The position numbers were made by a program, and so were the translations under genes. Shown in pieces: positions 13,118-20,200 of a DNA stretch of 20,615 nt. Below the pieces are notes generated by a model that saw only the letters and a program-made list of their open reading frames with translations, made no database searches and was not told the DNA's origin. Each line of letters begins with the position of its first letter. Position 1 is the first letter of the stretch. The stretch is from Thermoanaerobacterales bacterium (GTDB taxonomy: Bacteria > Actinomycetota > Acidimicrobiia > Acidimicrobiales > JACDCH01), in NCBI GenBank assembly GCA_017577565.1, contig PKRH01000060.1:1-20615 (forward strand), given 5' to 3'.

Positions 13118-14365
13118 TCAGCCGGGGTCGCCGATGGCGGCGACGACCTCGGCGAGCGCGGCCGCCGTGTGGCCGCTGACGAAGGCGTCGACGTGCGGCA
13201 GCGCCGCCGCCATGCCCCCGACGAGCGGCCGGTAGCCGGGGGCGGCCCGCCGGGGGTTGACCCACACGATCCGGTGGGCCAGCCGGGCGAGCCGGGCCAT
13301 CTGCTCGCCCACCACCGCCGGGTCGCCCGTGTCCCAGCCGTCGGAGACGATGACCACGACCGCCCCCCGGGCCACGCCCCGGCGGCCGTGGCGGTCGACG
13401 AACGCGGCCAGCGCGGCGCCGATGCGGGTGCCGCCCGACCAGTCGGGCGCGGCCGCGGTCGCCCGCCGCAGCGCGGCGTCGGGGTCGGAGGTCGCCAGCG
13501 CCCGGGTCAGCCGGGTGAGCCGGGTGGCGAAGACGAAGGCGTCGGCCCGGGCGGCCCGCACCGCGCCGTGCAGCAGGTGCAGCCAGGCGCGGGCGTAGGG
13601 CGCCATCGACCCCGACACGTCGGCGAGCAGCACCAGGCGTCGGGGGCGGTCGACGCGCCGGCGGGCGATCCGCCGCACCGGGTCCCCGCCGGTGCGGCGG
13701 GCGGACCGGAGCGTCGCCCGCAGGTCGAGCCGGCGGCCCCGGCGGTGGCGGGTCGTCCGCCGGCCGGGACGGCGGGGCGCCGCCCACCGCAGCGCGGCGA
13801 GCAGCGGGCGCAGCGCAGCCAGCTCGTCGTCGGTCAGCGCCGCCAGGTCGGTGTGGCCCAGGCGCTCCTCGGGGCTGGCGGCGGCCAGCACGTCGGCGCC
13901 CTCGGCCACCGCCTCGTCGCCCGGCGACCCCCCGGTCGGGGTCATGACCCGCGGGGCGGGCGGCGGTCCCGCCGTCGCCCCGGCGCGGGTGGGGGCGCGG
14001 TCGACGGGCGTCGGCCGGGCCCGGGGCGCCGCCGCCAGCCCGGACGGCTCCTGGCCCCGCCGGTCGGCGACGTCGACCCGTCCCCGGAAGACCTGCCCGA
14101 ACACGGCGTCGTAGACCGGGACCTGGTCGGCCCCGCCGAGCAGCGTGACCCGCCCGGCCCAGTAGAGCTCGTCGAGCGTGGCCGGGCGGGCCAGGGTGAC
14201 CGCCCGGGCGAAGCGGCCGCTGCGCTCGGGGGTCACGGGCACGCCGGCCGCGTGCAGCAGGTGGCCGACGGCGGCCACGACCTCGGCGAGGTCGACCCGG
14301 GCGAGCAGCTCCCCGCCGTCGCGACCCGGCTCGGGTGCCCCGCGCCACGCGGTCCCGCCGGGCAT
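13118..14365 (-). CDS. coxE: VWA-domain protein, CoxE-like CO dehydrogenase maturation factor
   Basis: A 415-residue protein of the CoxE/VWA family, which partners with the AAA+ protein CoxD in assembly of the copper-molybdenum centre of CO dehydrogenase. A complete MIDAS metal site is visible in the C-terminal VWA domain: DVSGSM (Asp249, Ser251, Ser253), Thr313 in SGGTRIGAAL, and Asp342 in VSDGWDTG. The N-terminal half has a helical segment (LLHAAGVPVTPERSGRFARA), the WAGRVTLLGGADQVPVYDAVF segment characteristic of CoxE, then a Pro/Ala-rich linker (110-150) and a strongly basic region (195-245). The ATG lies 2 nt after the coxD-like stop. Confidence 0.88.
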   Translation of the reverse strand: MPGGTAWRGAPEPGRDGGELLARVDLAEVVAAVGHLLHAAGVPVTPERSGRFARAVTLARPATLDELYWAGRVTLLGGADQVPVYDAVFGQVFRGRVDVADRRGQEPSGLAAAPRARPTPVDRAPTRAGATAGPPPAPRVMTPTGGSPGDEAVAEGADVLAAASPEERLGHTDLAALTDDELAALRPLLAALRWAAPRRPGRRTTRHRRGRRLDLRATLRSARRTGGDPVRRIARRRVDRPRRLVLLADVSGSMAPYARAWLHLLHGAVRAARADAFVFATRLTRLTRALATSDPDAALRRATAAAPDWSGGTRIGAALAAFVDRHGRRGVARGAVVVIVSDGWDTGDPAVVGEQMARLARLAHRIVWVNPRRAAPGYRPLVGGMAAALPHVDAFVSGHTAAALAEVVAAIGDPG

Positions 14366-14367
14366 GC

Positions 14368-15252
14368 TCAGCCGCCCGCGACCCAGGCCATGCCCCGGTC
14401 GCGGGCCACCTCGAGGTCCTCCCGGTACTTGAGCACCGAGCCGAGGGTGGCCTCGGCGGCGTCGCCGTCGAGGCGGTCGAGCCCGAGCAGCCGGAGGGTC
14501 GCCACCCAGTCGATCGCCTCGGCCAGGCCGGGCGGCTTCTGCACCTCGAGGCCGCGCAGGCGGGCGACCGCCGCGGCCACCTGCTCGGCCAGCGTGGCGG
14601 AGGCCGCGGGGACCCGGCGCCGGACGACGGCCACCGCCCGGGCGAGGTCGGGGTAGTCGATCCAGTGGTAGAGGCAGCGGCGCTTGAGCGCGTCGTGCAG
14701 GTCGCGCGTCCGGTTGGAGGTGAGCACGACCACCGGGGGCCGGGCCGCCCGGACGGTGCCCAGCTCGGGGATGGTGACCGCGGACTCGGCCAGGAGCTCG
14801 AGCAGGAAGGCCTCGAACTCGTCGTCGGCCCGGTCGACCTCGTCGACCAGCAGCACGGCCGGGCGGGGGCCGGGGTGCCGCAGGGCCCGCAGCAGCGGCC
14901 GCTCGACCAGGTGGTCGGGGCCGAACAGGTCGTCCTCGGCCAGGTCCCGCCCCGCCGCCTCGGCCAGCCGGATGCTGAGCAGCTGGCGGGGGTAGTTCCA
15001 CTCGTAGAGCGCCTCGGCGGCGTCGATCCCCTCGTAGCACTGCAGGCGCACGAGCGGCGTCTCCAGCACGGCGGCGAGGGCCTTGGCCGCCTCGGTCTTG
15101 CCCACGCCGGCCTCGCCCTCGAGCAGCAGCGGCTGGGGCAGCCGCACCGCGCAGAACAGCGCGGTCGCCAGGCCGAGGTCGGCCAGGTAGTCGACCTCGT
15201 CGAGCAGGGCCCGCATCGCCTCGACGTCGGCGACGTCGTCCGGGGCGACCAT
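14368..15252 (-). CDS. coxD: MoxR-family AAA+ ATPase, CoxD-like
   Basis: A 294-residue AAA+ ATPase that in Oligotropha carboxidovorans (CoxD) is needed to build the Cu-S-Mo active site of CO dehydrogenase. Walker A is GEAGVGKT (46-53), Walker B LLVDEVDRAD with Asp137 and Glu138, sensor 1 TSNRTRDL (Asn180), followed by ALKRRCLYHWIDYPD, which carries the arginine-finger region typical of MoxR proteins. Full length for CoxD. It sits between the XdhC-type gene (3-nt gap) and coxE (2-nt gap), the expected AAA+/VWA pair. Confidence 0.9.
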   Translation of the reverse strand: MVAPDDVADVEAMRALLDEVDYLADLGLATALFCAVRLPQPLLLEGEAGVGKTEAAKALAAVLETPLVRLQCYEGIDAAEALYEWNYPRQLLSIRLAEAAGRDLAEDDLFGPDHLVERPLLRALRHPGPRPAVLLVDEVDRADDEFEAFLLELLAESAVTIPELGTVRAARPPVVVLTSNRTRDLHDALKRRCLYHWIDYPDLARAVAVVRRRVPAASATLAEQVAAAVARLRGLEVQKPPGLAEAIDWVATLRLLGLDRLDGDAAEATLGSVLKYREDLEVARDRGMAWVAGG

Positions 15253-15255
15253 GGC

Positions 15256-16221
15256 TCAGCCCGGCGGCGCCAGGTAGGCGTCCGGGTCGGCGGCGAAGGC
15301 CCGCAGGCAGCCGGAACCGCAGAACCAGTGGCGCTCGCCGCCGTGGTCGAGGTGCAGCGTCGGCTCCTCGGCCACCACCGACATGCCGCACACGACGTCG
15401 GTGGCCAGCGGGGGCCGCCGGCCGGGCACCACCGGCTCGGCCGCCCGCTCGGGCGCCGCCTCGGGCGCGGCCGCCGGGTCCGCGGCCGGCCGGGGGCGGC
15501 GGGCGACGATCTCGGCCAGGATCGACAGCGCCACCTCCCGGGGCGTCCGGGCACCGATGTCGAGCCCGGCCGGCGTGCGGACCGCCGCCCGCTGCCCGGG
15601 GTCGAGGTCGAGGCCGGCGACGACCGCCCCGCCCCGCTTGGGGCTCGCGACGAGGCCGACGTAGGGCACGCCGGCCCGGACCGCCGCCTCGAGGACCGGC
15701 TCCTCGTCCCGGCCGTGCGAGGCGACGACGACGGCCAGCACCCCGCCCGCCCCGAGGCCGGCGGGGTCGACCCCGGCCACGCCCTCGAAGCCGACGCCGC
15801 CGGCCAGCGACACCAGCGCCGCCGCGATCGGCGAGTCGCCGTGCACCGCCACGACCGGGGCCGGGGCCACGGGCTCGAGGAAGATCTCGAGCGTCCCGCC
15901 CGACAGGCAGTGGTTGACGACCGACAGCGTGCCGGGCGGGTCGTCGCCCGGCGCGGGCGCGGCCGCGCCCTCGGGCGGCGGGGGCGAGATCCGCAGGAGG
16001 AGGGACTCGCCGGAGTCGAGCAGCGACAGGCCCTGGGCCCGCACGGTCGACTCGGCGCAGGCGCCGCCGACGAACCCCTCGATCGAGCCGTCGGGCAGCA
16101 CGACGGCCTCGTCGCCCGGCACGGCCGAGGTCGGCCGCTCGGCCCGGACGACCCGGGCGAGGACGAACGGCACCCGCTCGTGCCGCAGCTGCGCCGCCCG
16201 GGCCTCGACCTCGGGGTTCAT
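15256..16221 (-). CDS. coxF: XdhC-family molybdoenzyme maturation factor fused to a YHS domain (CoxF-like)
   Basis: A 321-residue two-part protein. Residues 1-240 are XdhC/CoxF-like: GFVGGACAES with the conserved Cys55, then a Rossmann-like half with VLAVVVASHGRDEEPVLEAA, VPYVGLVASPKRG and GLDIGARTPREVALSILAEI, all typical of the family that binds molybdenum cofactor and supports its sulfuration before insertion. An Ala/Pro linker (243-270) leads to a YHS domain (275-317), DVVCGM...HLDHGGERHWFCGSGC, with Cys278, Cys301 and Cys305. YHS domains occur in copper and heavy-metal handling proteins. The gene lies 10 nt after coxL and 3 nt before coxD, so a role in maturing CO dehydrogenase is strongly suggested. 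The coxF symbol is by synteny and family; coxI is the alternative. Confidence 0.85.
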   Translation of the reverse strand: MNPEVEARAAQLRHERVPFVLARVVRAERPTSAVPGDEAVVLPDGSIEGFVGGACAESTVRAQGLSLLDSGESLLLRISPPPPEGAAAPAPGDDPPGTLSVVNHCLSGGTLEIFLEPVAPAPVVAVHGDSPIAAALVSLAGGVGFEGVAGVDPAGLGAGGVLAVVVASHGRDEEPVLEAAVRAGVPYVGLVASPKRGGAVVAGLDLDPGQRAAVRTPAGLDIGARTPREVALSILAEIVARRPRPAADPAAAPEAAPERAAEPVVPGRRPPLATDVVCGMSVVAEEPTLHLDHGGERHWFCGSGCLRAFAADPDAYLAPPG

Positions 16222-16231
16222 CGCCGCACCC

Positions 16232-18661
16232 TCACCACACCGCGATGTCGGTGCGGGCGGGGCGCCCCTGCATCGCCAGCCACACCTGGGCGGGGGTCAG
16301 GGGCATGTCGGCGTGGCGGACGCCGAAGGGCTCGAGCGCGTCGATCACCGCGTTGACGACCGCGGCCGGCGACCCGACGGTCGCCGACTCGCCGATGCCC
16401 TTGGCGCCGATCGGGTGGTGGGGCGACGGGGTCACGGTCTCGCCGAGCTCCCACGGCGGGCACTCCATGGCCGTGGGGAGCAGGTAGTCCATGAACGAGC
16501 CGCCCAGGCAGTTGCCGTCCTCGTCGAAGGCGATGGCCTGCATGAGCGCCATGCCGACCCCGTCGGCCAGCCCGCCGTGGATCTGACCCTCGACGATCAT
16601 CGGGTTGATGCGGGGGCCGCAGTCGTCGACGGCGACGAACCGGCGGACCGCCACCCGGCCCGTGCCGGGGTCGACGTCGACGACGCACACGTAGGCGCCG
16701 AAGGGGTAGGTCAGGTTCGGCGGGTTGTAGACGGCCGACGCGTCGAGGTGGCCCTCGACCCCCTCGGGCAGCTCGAGGCTGCTGTGGGCCAGCAGCGCGA
16801 TCTCCTGGATCGTCCTCCCCTGCGACGGGTCGCCCCGCACGTGCCAGCGCCCGTGCTCCCACTCGAGGTCGTCCGGGCTGCACTCCAGCGCGGCGGCCGC
16901 GACGAGCCGCGCCTTGTCCCGCACCCGCCGGGCCACGACGGCGGCCGCCGCGCCCGACACGGGGGTGGAGCGCGAGCCGTAGGTGCCGAGGCCGAACGGC
17001 GTCTGGTCGGTGTCGCCGTGCACGACCTCGATGTCCTCCGGTGGGATGCCGAGCTGGCTGGCGACGATCTGGGCGAAGGTCGTCTCGTGGCCCTGCCCCT
17101 GCGTCTGCACGCTGAGGCGGACCACCGCCTTGCCCGTCGGGTGGACCCGCAGCTCGCACCCGTCGGCCATGCCCAGGCCGAGGATGTCCATGTGCTTGCG
17201 GGGGCCCGCCCCGACGCCCTCGGTGAAGAAGCTGAGGCCGATGCCCATGAGCTCGCCCCGGGCCCGCCGCTCGGCCTGCTCGGCCCGCAGCTCGTCGTAG
17301 CCGGCCATGTCGAGGGCCAGCCGGAGGGCGCGGGGGTAGTCGCCGGAGTCGTACTCCCAGCCGGTCTGCGTGCGGTACGGGAACTGCTCGGGCCGCAGCA
17401 GGTTCCGCATCCGCAGCTCGGCCGGGTCCGTGCCCAGCTCGTCGGCGAGCAGGTCGACCATGCGCTCGACCAGGTAGACGGCCTCGGTGATCCGGAACGA
17501 GCACGCGTAGGCCACGCCGCCGGGGGCCTTGTTGGTGTAGACGCCGGTGACCTTGCAGTGCGCCGCCTGCAGGTCGTAGCTGCCGGTGAAGATGTTGAAG
17601 AACCCGGCCGGGTACTTGGACGGGTTGGCGCTGGCGTTGAACGCGCCGTGGTCGGCGACGACGTCGACCCGCAGGCCGAGGATCCGGCCGTCGCGGGTGG
17701 CGGCGATCTCGCCGCGCATGTGGTAGTCGCGGGCGAAGCCGGTGGACATGAGGTTCTCCGACCGGTCCTCCACCCACTTGACCGGCGCCCCGGTGACGAT
17801 CGAGCCGACGACGGCCAGCACGTAGCCGGGGTAGATCGGCACCTTGTTGCCGAACCCGCCGCCGATGTCGGGCGAGATCACCTGGATCTTGTGCTCGGGC
17901 AGGCCGGCGACCAGCGCGTAGACCGTGCGGTGGGCGTGCGGTGCCTGGCTGGTGATCCAGGCCGTGAGCTTGCCGGTCACCGGGTCCATGTGCGCCACCG
18001 AGCCGCACGTCTCGAGCGGCGCCGGGTGCGAGCGGGGGTAGGTCATGTCCTGGCGCACGACGACGTCGGCGGCCGCGAACACCTCGTCGCAGCGGGCCGG
18101 GTCGCCCGACTCCCAGTCGAAGACGTGGTTGTCGGCCTTGCCCTCGACGTCGCTGCGGATCACCGGGGCGTCGGGGTCGAGCGCCCGGCGGGCGTCGACG
18201 ACCGGTTCGAGCGGCTCGTAGTCGACCTCGATGAGCTCGAGGGCGTCGCGGGCCGCGTAGCGGTCCTCGGCGACGACGAACGCGACCTCCTGCCCCTGGA
18301 ACCGGACCTTGTCGGTGGCCAGGACGGCCTGGACGTCGTCGGAGAGCGTCGGCATCCAGGCCAGCCCGAGCGACTCGAGCGTCGCCCCGGTGATCACCGC
18401 CGTGACCTTGGGGTGGGCCTCGGCGGCCGAGGTGTCGATCGCGGCGATGCGGGCGTGGGCGAACGGGCTGCGCAGGATCGCCCCGTGCAGCATGCCGGGG
18501 AGCTGGATGTCGTCGAGGTAGCGGCCCCGGCCCCGCAGGAACCGGGCGTCCTCCTTGCGCAGCATCCGGCCGAAGCCGATGGGGTTGCCGGCGGCGCTGC
18601 GGGGGGCGGTGGCGCCGGCCTCGGCGTCCGCCCGGGCGGCGTCGGTCTCGGCGGTGGTCAT
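16232..18661 (-). CDS. coxL: Aerobic carbon monoxide dehydrogenase large subunit, form I
   Basis: The catalytic molybdenum-copper subunit that oxidises CO with water to CO2. It is 809 residues, the same length as I recall for Oligotropha CoxL. The form I active-site loop AYACSFR (384-390) is present with the copper-ligating Cys387; form II enzymes carry AYRGAGR instead. The Moco-side catalytic Glu758 is in IGAKGIGESATVG, and QGQGHETTFAQ, IGGGFGNKV and RPNR-region equivalents typical of xanthine-oxidase-family large subunits are visible. The start was set at the ATG that overlaps the coxS stop as ATGA (4 nt), where homology begins (GRMLRKEDARFLRGRGRYLDD); the frame upstream of it is a shadow. 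Order M-S-L is that of form I operons. Confidence 0.96.
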   Translation of the reverse strand: MTTAETDAARADAEAGATAPRSAAGNPIGFGRMLRKEDARFLRGRGRYLDDIQLPGMLHGAILRSPFAHARIAAIDTSAAEAHPKVTAVITGATLESLGLAWMPTLSDDVQAVLATDKVRFQGQEVAFVVAEDRYAARDALELIEVDYEPLEPVVDARRALDPDAPVIRSDVEGKADNHVFDWESGDPARCDEVFAAADVVVRQDMTYPRSHPAPLETCGSVAHMDPVTGKLTAWITSQAPHAHRTVYALVAGLPEHKIQVISPDIGGGFGNKVPIYPGYVLAVVGSIVTGAPVKWVEDRSENLMSTGFARDYHMRGEIAATRDGRILGLRVDVVADHGAFNASANPSKYPAGFFNIFTGSYDLQAAHCKVTGVYTNKAPGGVAYACSFRITEAVYLVERMVDLLADELGTDPAELRMRNLLRPEQFPYRTQTGWEYDSGDYPRALRLALDMAGYDELRAEQAERRARGELMGIGLSFFTEGVGAGPRKHMDILGLGMADGCELRVHPTGKAVVRLSVQTQGQGHETTFAQIVASQLGIPPEDIEVVHGDTDQTPFGLGTYGSRSTPVSGAAAAVVARRVRDKARLVAAAALECSPDDLEWEHGRWHVRGDPSQGRTIQEIALLAHSSLELPEGVEGHLDASAVYNPPNLTYPFGAYVCVVDVDPGTGRVAVRRFVAVDDCGPRINPMIVEGQIHGGLADGVGMALMQAIAFDEDGNCLGGSFMDYLLPTAMECPPWELGETVTPSPHHPIGAKGIGESATVGSPAAVVNAVIDALEPFGVRHADMPLTPAQVWLAMQGRPARTDIAVW

Positions 18662-19206
18662 GCGGACACCTCCGTCTCGCTGCGGCCCTCGCCGGGCGCC
18701 GCGGGCGCCGACTGCGTCACCGCCTCGTCGTCGACCTCCGCCGCCCCGTGGGGGTGCTCGGCCGCCCAGCGGACGGCGGCGACGATGTTCTGGTAGCCGG
18801 TGCAGCGGCAGAGCTGGCCCGAGATGGCCTCGCGGATCGTGGCCTCGGACGGGTCGGGGTCCCGGTCGAGCAGGTGGCGGGCGGTCATGAGCATCCCCGG
18901 CGTGCAGAACCCGCACTGCAGCCCGTGGCACTGCATGAAGCCCTGCTGCACCGGGTCGAGCTCGCCGTCGCGGGCCAGGTCCTCGACGGTGCGGACCGAG
19001 CGGCCGGCGGCCATGGCGGCCAGCACGGTGCAGCTCTTCACGGGCTCGCCGTCCATCCACAGCACGCAGGCGCCGCAGTTGGAGGTGTCGCACCCCCAGT
19101 GGGTGCCGGTCAGGCCGAGGTGGTCCCGGACGAAGTGCACCAGCAGCAGCCGGGGCTCGACGTCGCGGGTCACCTCGGCGCCGTTGACGGTCATCGTGAC
19201 CTGCAT
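18658..19206 (-). CDS. coxS: Carbon monoxide dehydrogenase small (iron-sulfur) subunit
   Basis: A 182-residue electron-transfer subunit carrying two [2Fe-2S] clusters between the Mo/Cu site of CoxL and FAD of CoxM. The plant-ferredoxin-type cluster ligands are Cys39, Cys44, Cys47 and Cys59 (GCDTSNCGAC and SCTV); the second cluster is held by Cys98, Cys101, Cys133 and Cys135 (QCGFCTPGM and CRCTGYQNIV). The N-terminal VNGAEV strand is typical. After residue 150 there is an acidic Ala/Pro/Glu tail of about 30 residues not part of the core fold. ATG start 2 nt after the coxM stop, with a GGAGGGGG ribosome binding site inside the coxM end. Confidence 0.95.
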   Translation of the reverse strand: MQVTMTVNGAEVTRDVEPRLLLVHFVRDHLGLTGTHWGCDTSNCGACVLWMDGEPVKSCTVLAAMAAGRSVRTVEDLARDGELDPVQQGFMQCHGLQCGFCTPGMLMTARHLLDRDPDPSEATIREAISGQLCRCTGYQNIVAAVRWAAEHPHGAAEVDDEAVTQSAPAAPGEGRSETEVSA

Positions 19207-19208
19207 GG

Positions 19209-20084
19209 TCAGACCCCCTCCCCGCGGGCCCGCGCCACCGACCGGCGCAGCGCCCGCAACGTCAGCTCCCGCGCCAGGTGGCGCTTGTACTCGGCCGGGC
19301 CCCGCTGGTCGCCCGACGGGTCGGTGTGCTCGGCGGCGATGCGGGCGGCCTCGGCGAGCCGGTCCTCGGTGGCCGGGCCGCCCCGCAGCGCGTCCTCGGC
19401 CTCGGGGGCGCAGAAGTGGGGGGCGCCGACCGCGGTCAGCCCGATGCCCACGTCGGCGACCGTGTCGCCGTCGAGGGTGACGAACGTGCCGGCGGCGGCG
19501 ATGGCCCAGTCGCCGGCCCGGCGCTCGACCTTCTCGTAGGCGCTGCCGGCGCCGGGGCGGACCGGTACCCGCACCTCGGTCAGGATCTCGGCGTCGCCGA
19601 CCACGGTCTCGTAGGGGCCGGTGTGGAAGGCCCGGGCCGGGACCGTGCGGGCCCCGGTGCGGGACCGGACGACCAGCTCGGCCCCGAGCGCGGCGACGAC
19701 GGCCGACAGGTCCTCGGACGGGTCGGCCTGGCACAGCGAGCCGCCGATCGTGCCCCGGTTGCGCACGACGGGGTCGGCGATCACCCGCTCGGCCTCGCGG
19801 AAGACGAGGTGGTGCTCGGCCAGCAGCGGCGAGTCGAGCAGCTCGGCGTGCCGGGTCATGGCCCCGATGGCGATGGCGTCGCCGTCGAGGCGGATGTACG
19901 CGAGGTCGTCGAGGTCGTTGATGTCGATGAGCACCTCGGGCCGGGCGAGCCGCAGCTTCATCATCGGCAGCAGGCTGTGGCCGCCGGCGATGAGCCGGGC
20001 CTCGGGTCCGTGGCGCTCGAGCAGCGCGAGCGCGTCGTCGACGCTGCCCGCCCGCTCGTACTCGAACGGCGCCGGCGTCTGCAT
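19209..20084 (-). CDS. coxM: Carbon monoxide dehydrogenase medium (FAD) subunit
   Basis: A 291-residue flavoprotein of the CO dehydrogenase/xanthine dehydrogenase FAD-domain family that passes electrons on to the respiratory chain. The two FAD-binding signatures are AGGHS (33-37, followed by LLPMMKLRLARP) and TIGGS (112-116, in RNRGTIGGSLCQADPSED). The C-terminal CO-DH flavoprotein domain ends near ADVGIGLTAVGAPHF and the helical tail. The ATG at 20082-20084 was chosen over an upstream in-frame start because it is preceded by a perfect AGGAGG site (20091-20096) and begins family homology (PAPFEYERAGSVDDALALL). First gene of the cox operon. Confidence 0.95.
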   Translation of the reverse strand: MQTPAPFEYERAGSVDDALALLERHGPEARLIAGGHSLLPMMKLRLARPEVLIDINDLDDLAYIRLDGDAIAIGAMTRHAELLDSPLLAEHHLVFREAERVIADPVVRNRGTIGGSLCQADPSEDLSAVVAALGAELVVRSRTGARTVPARAFHTGPYETVVGDAEILTEVRVPVRPGAGSAYEKVERRAGDWAIAAAGTFVTLDGDTVADVGIGLTAVGAPHFCAPEAEDALRGGPATEDRLAEAARIAAEHTDPSGDQRGPAEYKRHLARELTLRALRRSVARARGEGV

Positions 20085-20128
20085 CGGGCCCCTCCTGTCG
20101 CGGGCCCCGTCCGCGGGACCCCGAGCCG

Positions 20129-20157
20129 AGTGTGCGCCCGCCCGGCACCGGCGTCCA
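20129..20157 (-). promoter_or_regulatory. Putative cox operon promoter
   Basis: On the minus strand TGGACG (20152-20157) and CACACT (20129-20134) are 17 nt apart. Both hexamers are imperfect, as expected of an activator-dependent promoter. The transcript would carry a 5' leader of about 38 nt with the AGGAGG site. Confidence 0.4.
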
Positions 20158-20164
20158 CGGGCCC

Positions 20165-20180
20165 TCAAGGGATCGCTTAA
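20165..20180. promoter_or_regulatory. Palindromic site between coxM and the lysR gene
   Basis: TCAAGGGATCGCTTAA is a 16-bp dyad with 12 of 16 positions symmetric. It lies 7 bp upstream of the proposed cox -35 and between the expected -35 and -10 positions of the divergent lysR promoter, the arrangement expected for a LysR-type regulator that activates the target and represses itself. Confidence 0.45.
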
Positions 20181-20187
20181 CCGGCAC

Positions 20188-20193
20188 TACGCT
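20188..20193 (+). promoter_or_regulatory. -10 element for a leaderless lysR transcript
   Basis: TACGCT fits TAnnnT and ends 7 nt before the GTG start. The spacer GCGCAGG contains an AGG but it touches the start codon, too close for a ribosome binding site. Confidence 0.45.
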
Positions 20194-20200
20194 GCGCAGG

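Noticed and set aside
12918..15554. 878-codon and 757-codon minus-strand frames running through coxF, coxD and coxE
   Set aside because: Only their terminal parts are real (small ORF and CoxE); the upstream parts are out-of-frame readings of coxD and coxF.
15914..18796. 960-codon open frame on the plus strand across coxL and coxF
   Set aside because: It is antisense to recognisable CoxL/CoxF, has low-complexity His/Arg/Gly/Val-rich sequence and no family motif; such long shadow frames are normal at this GC content.
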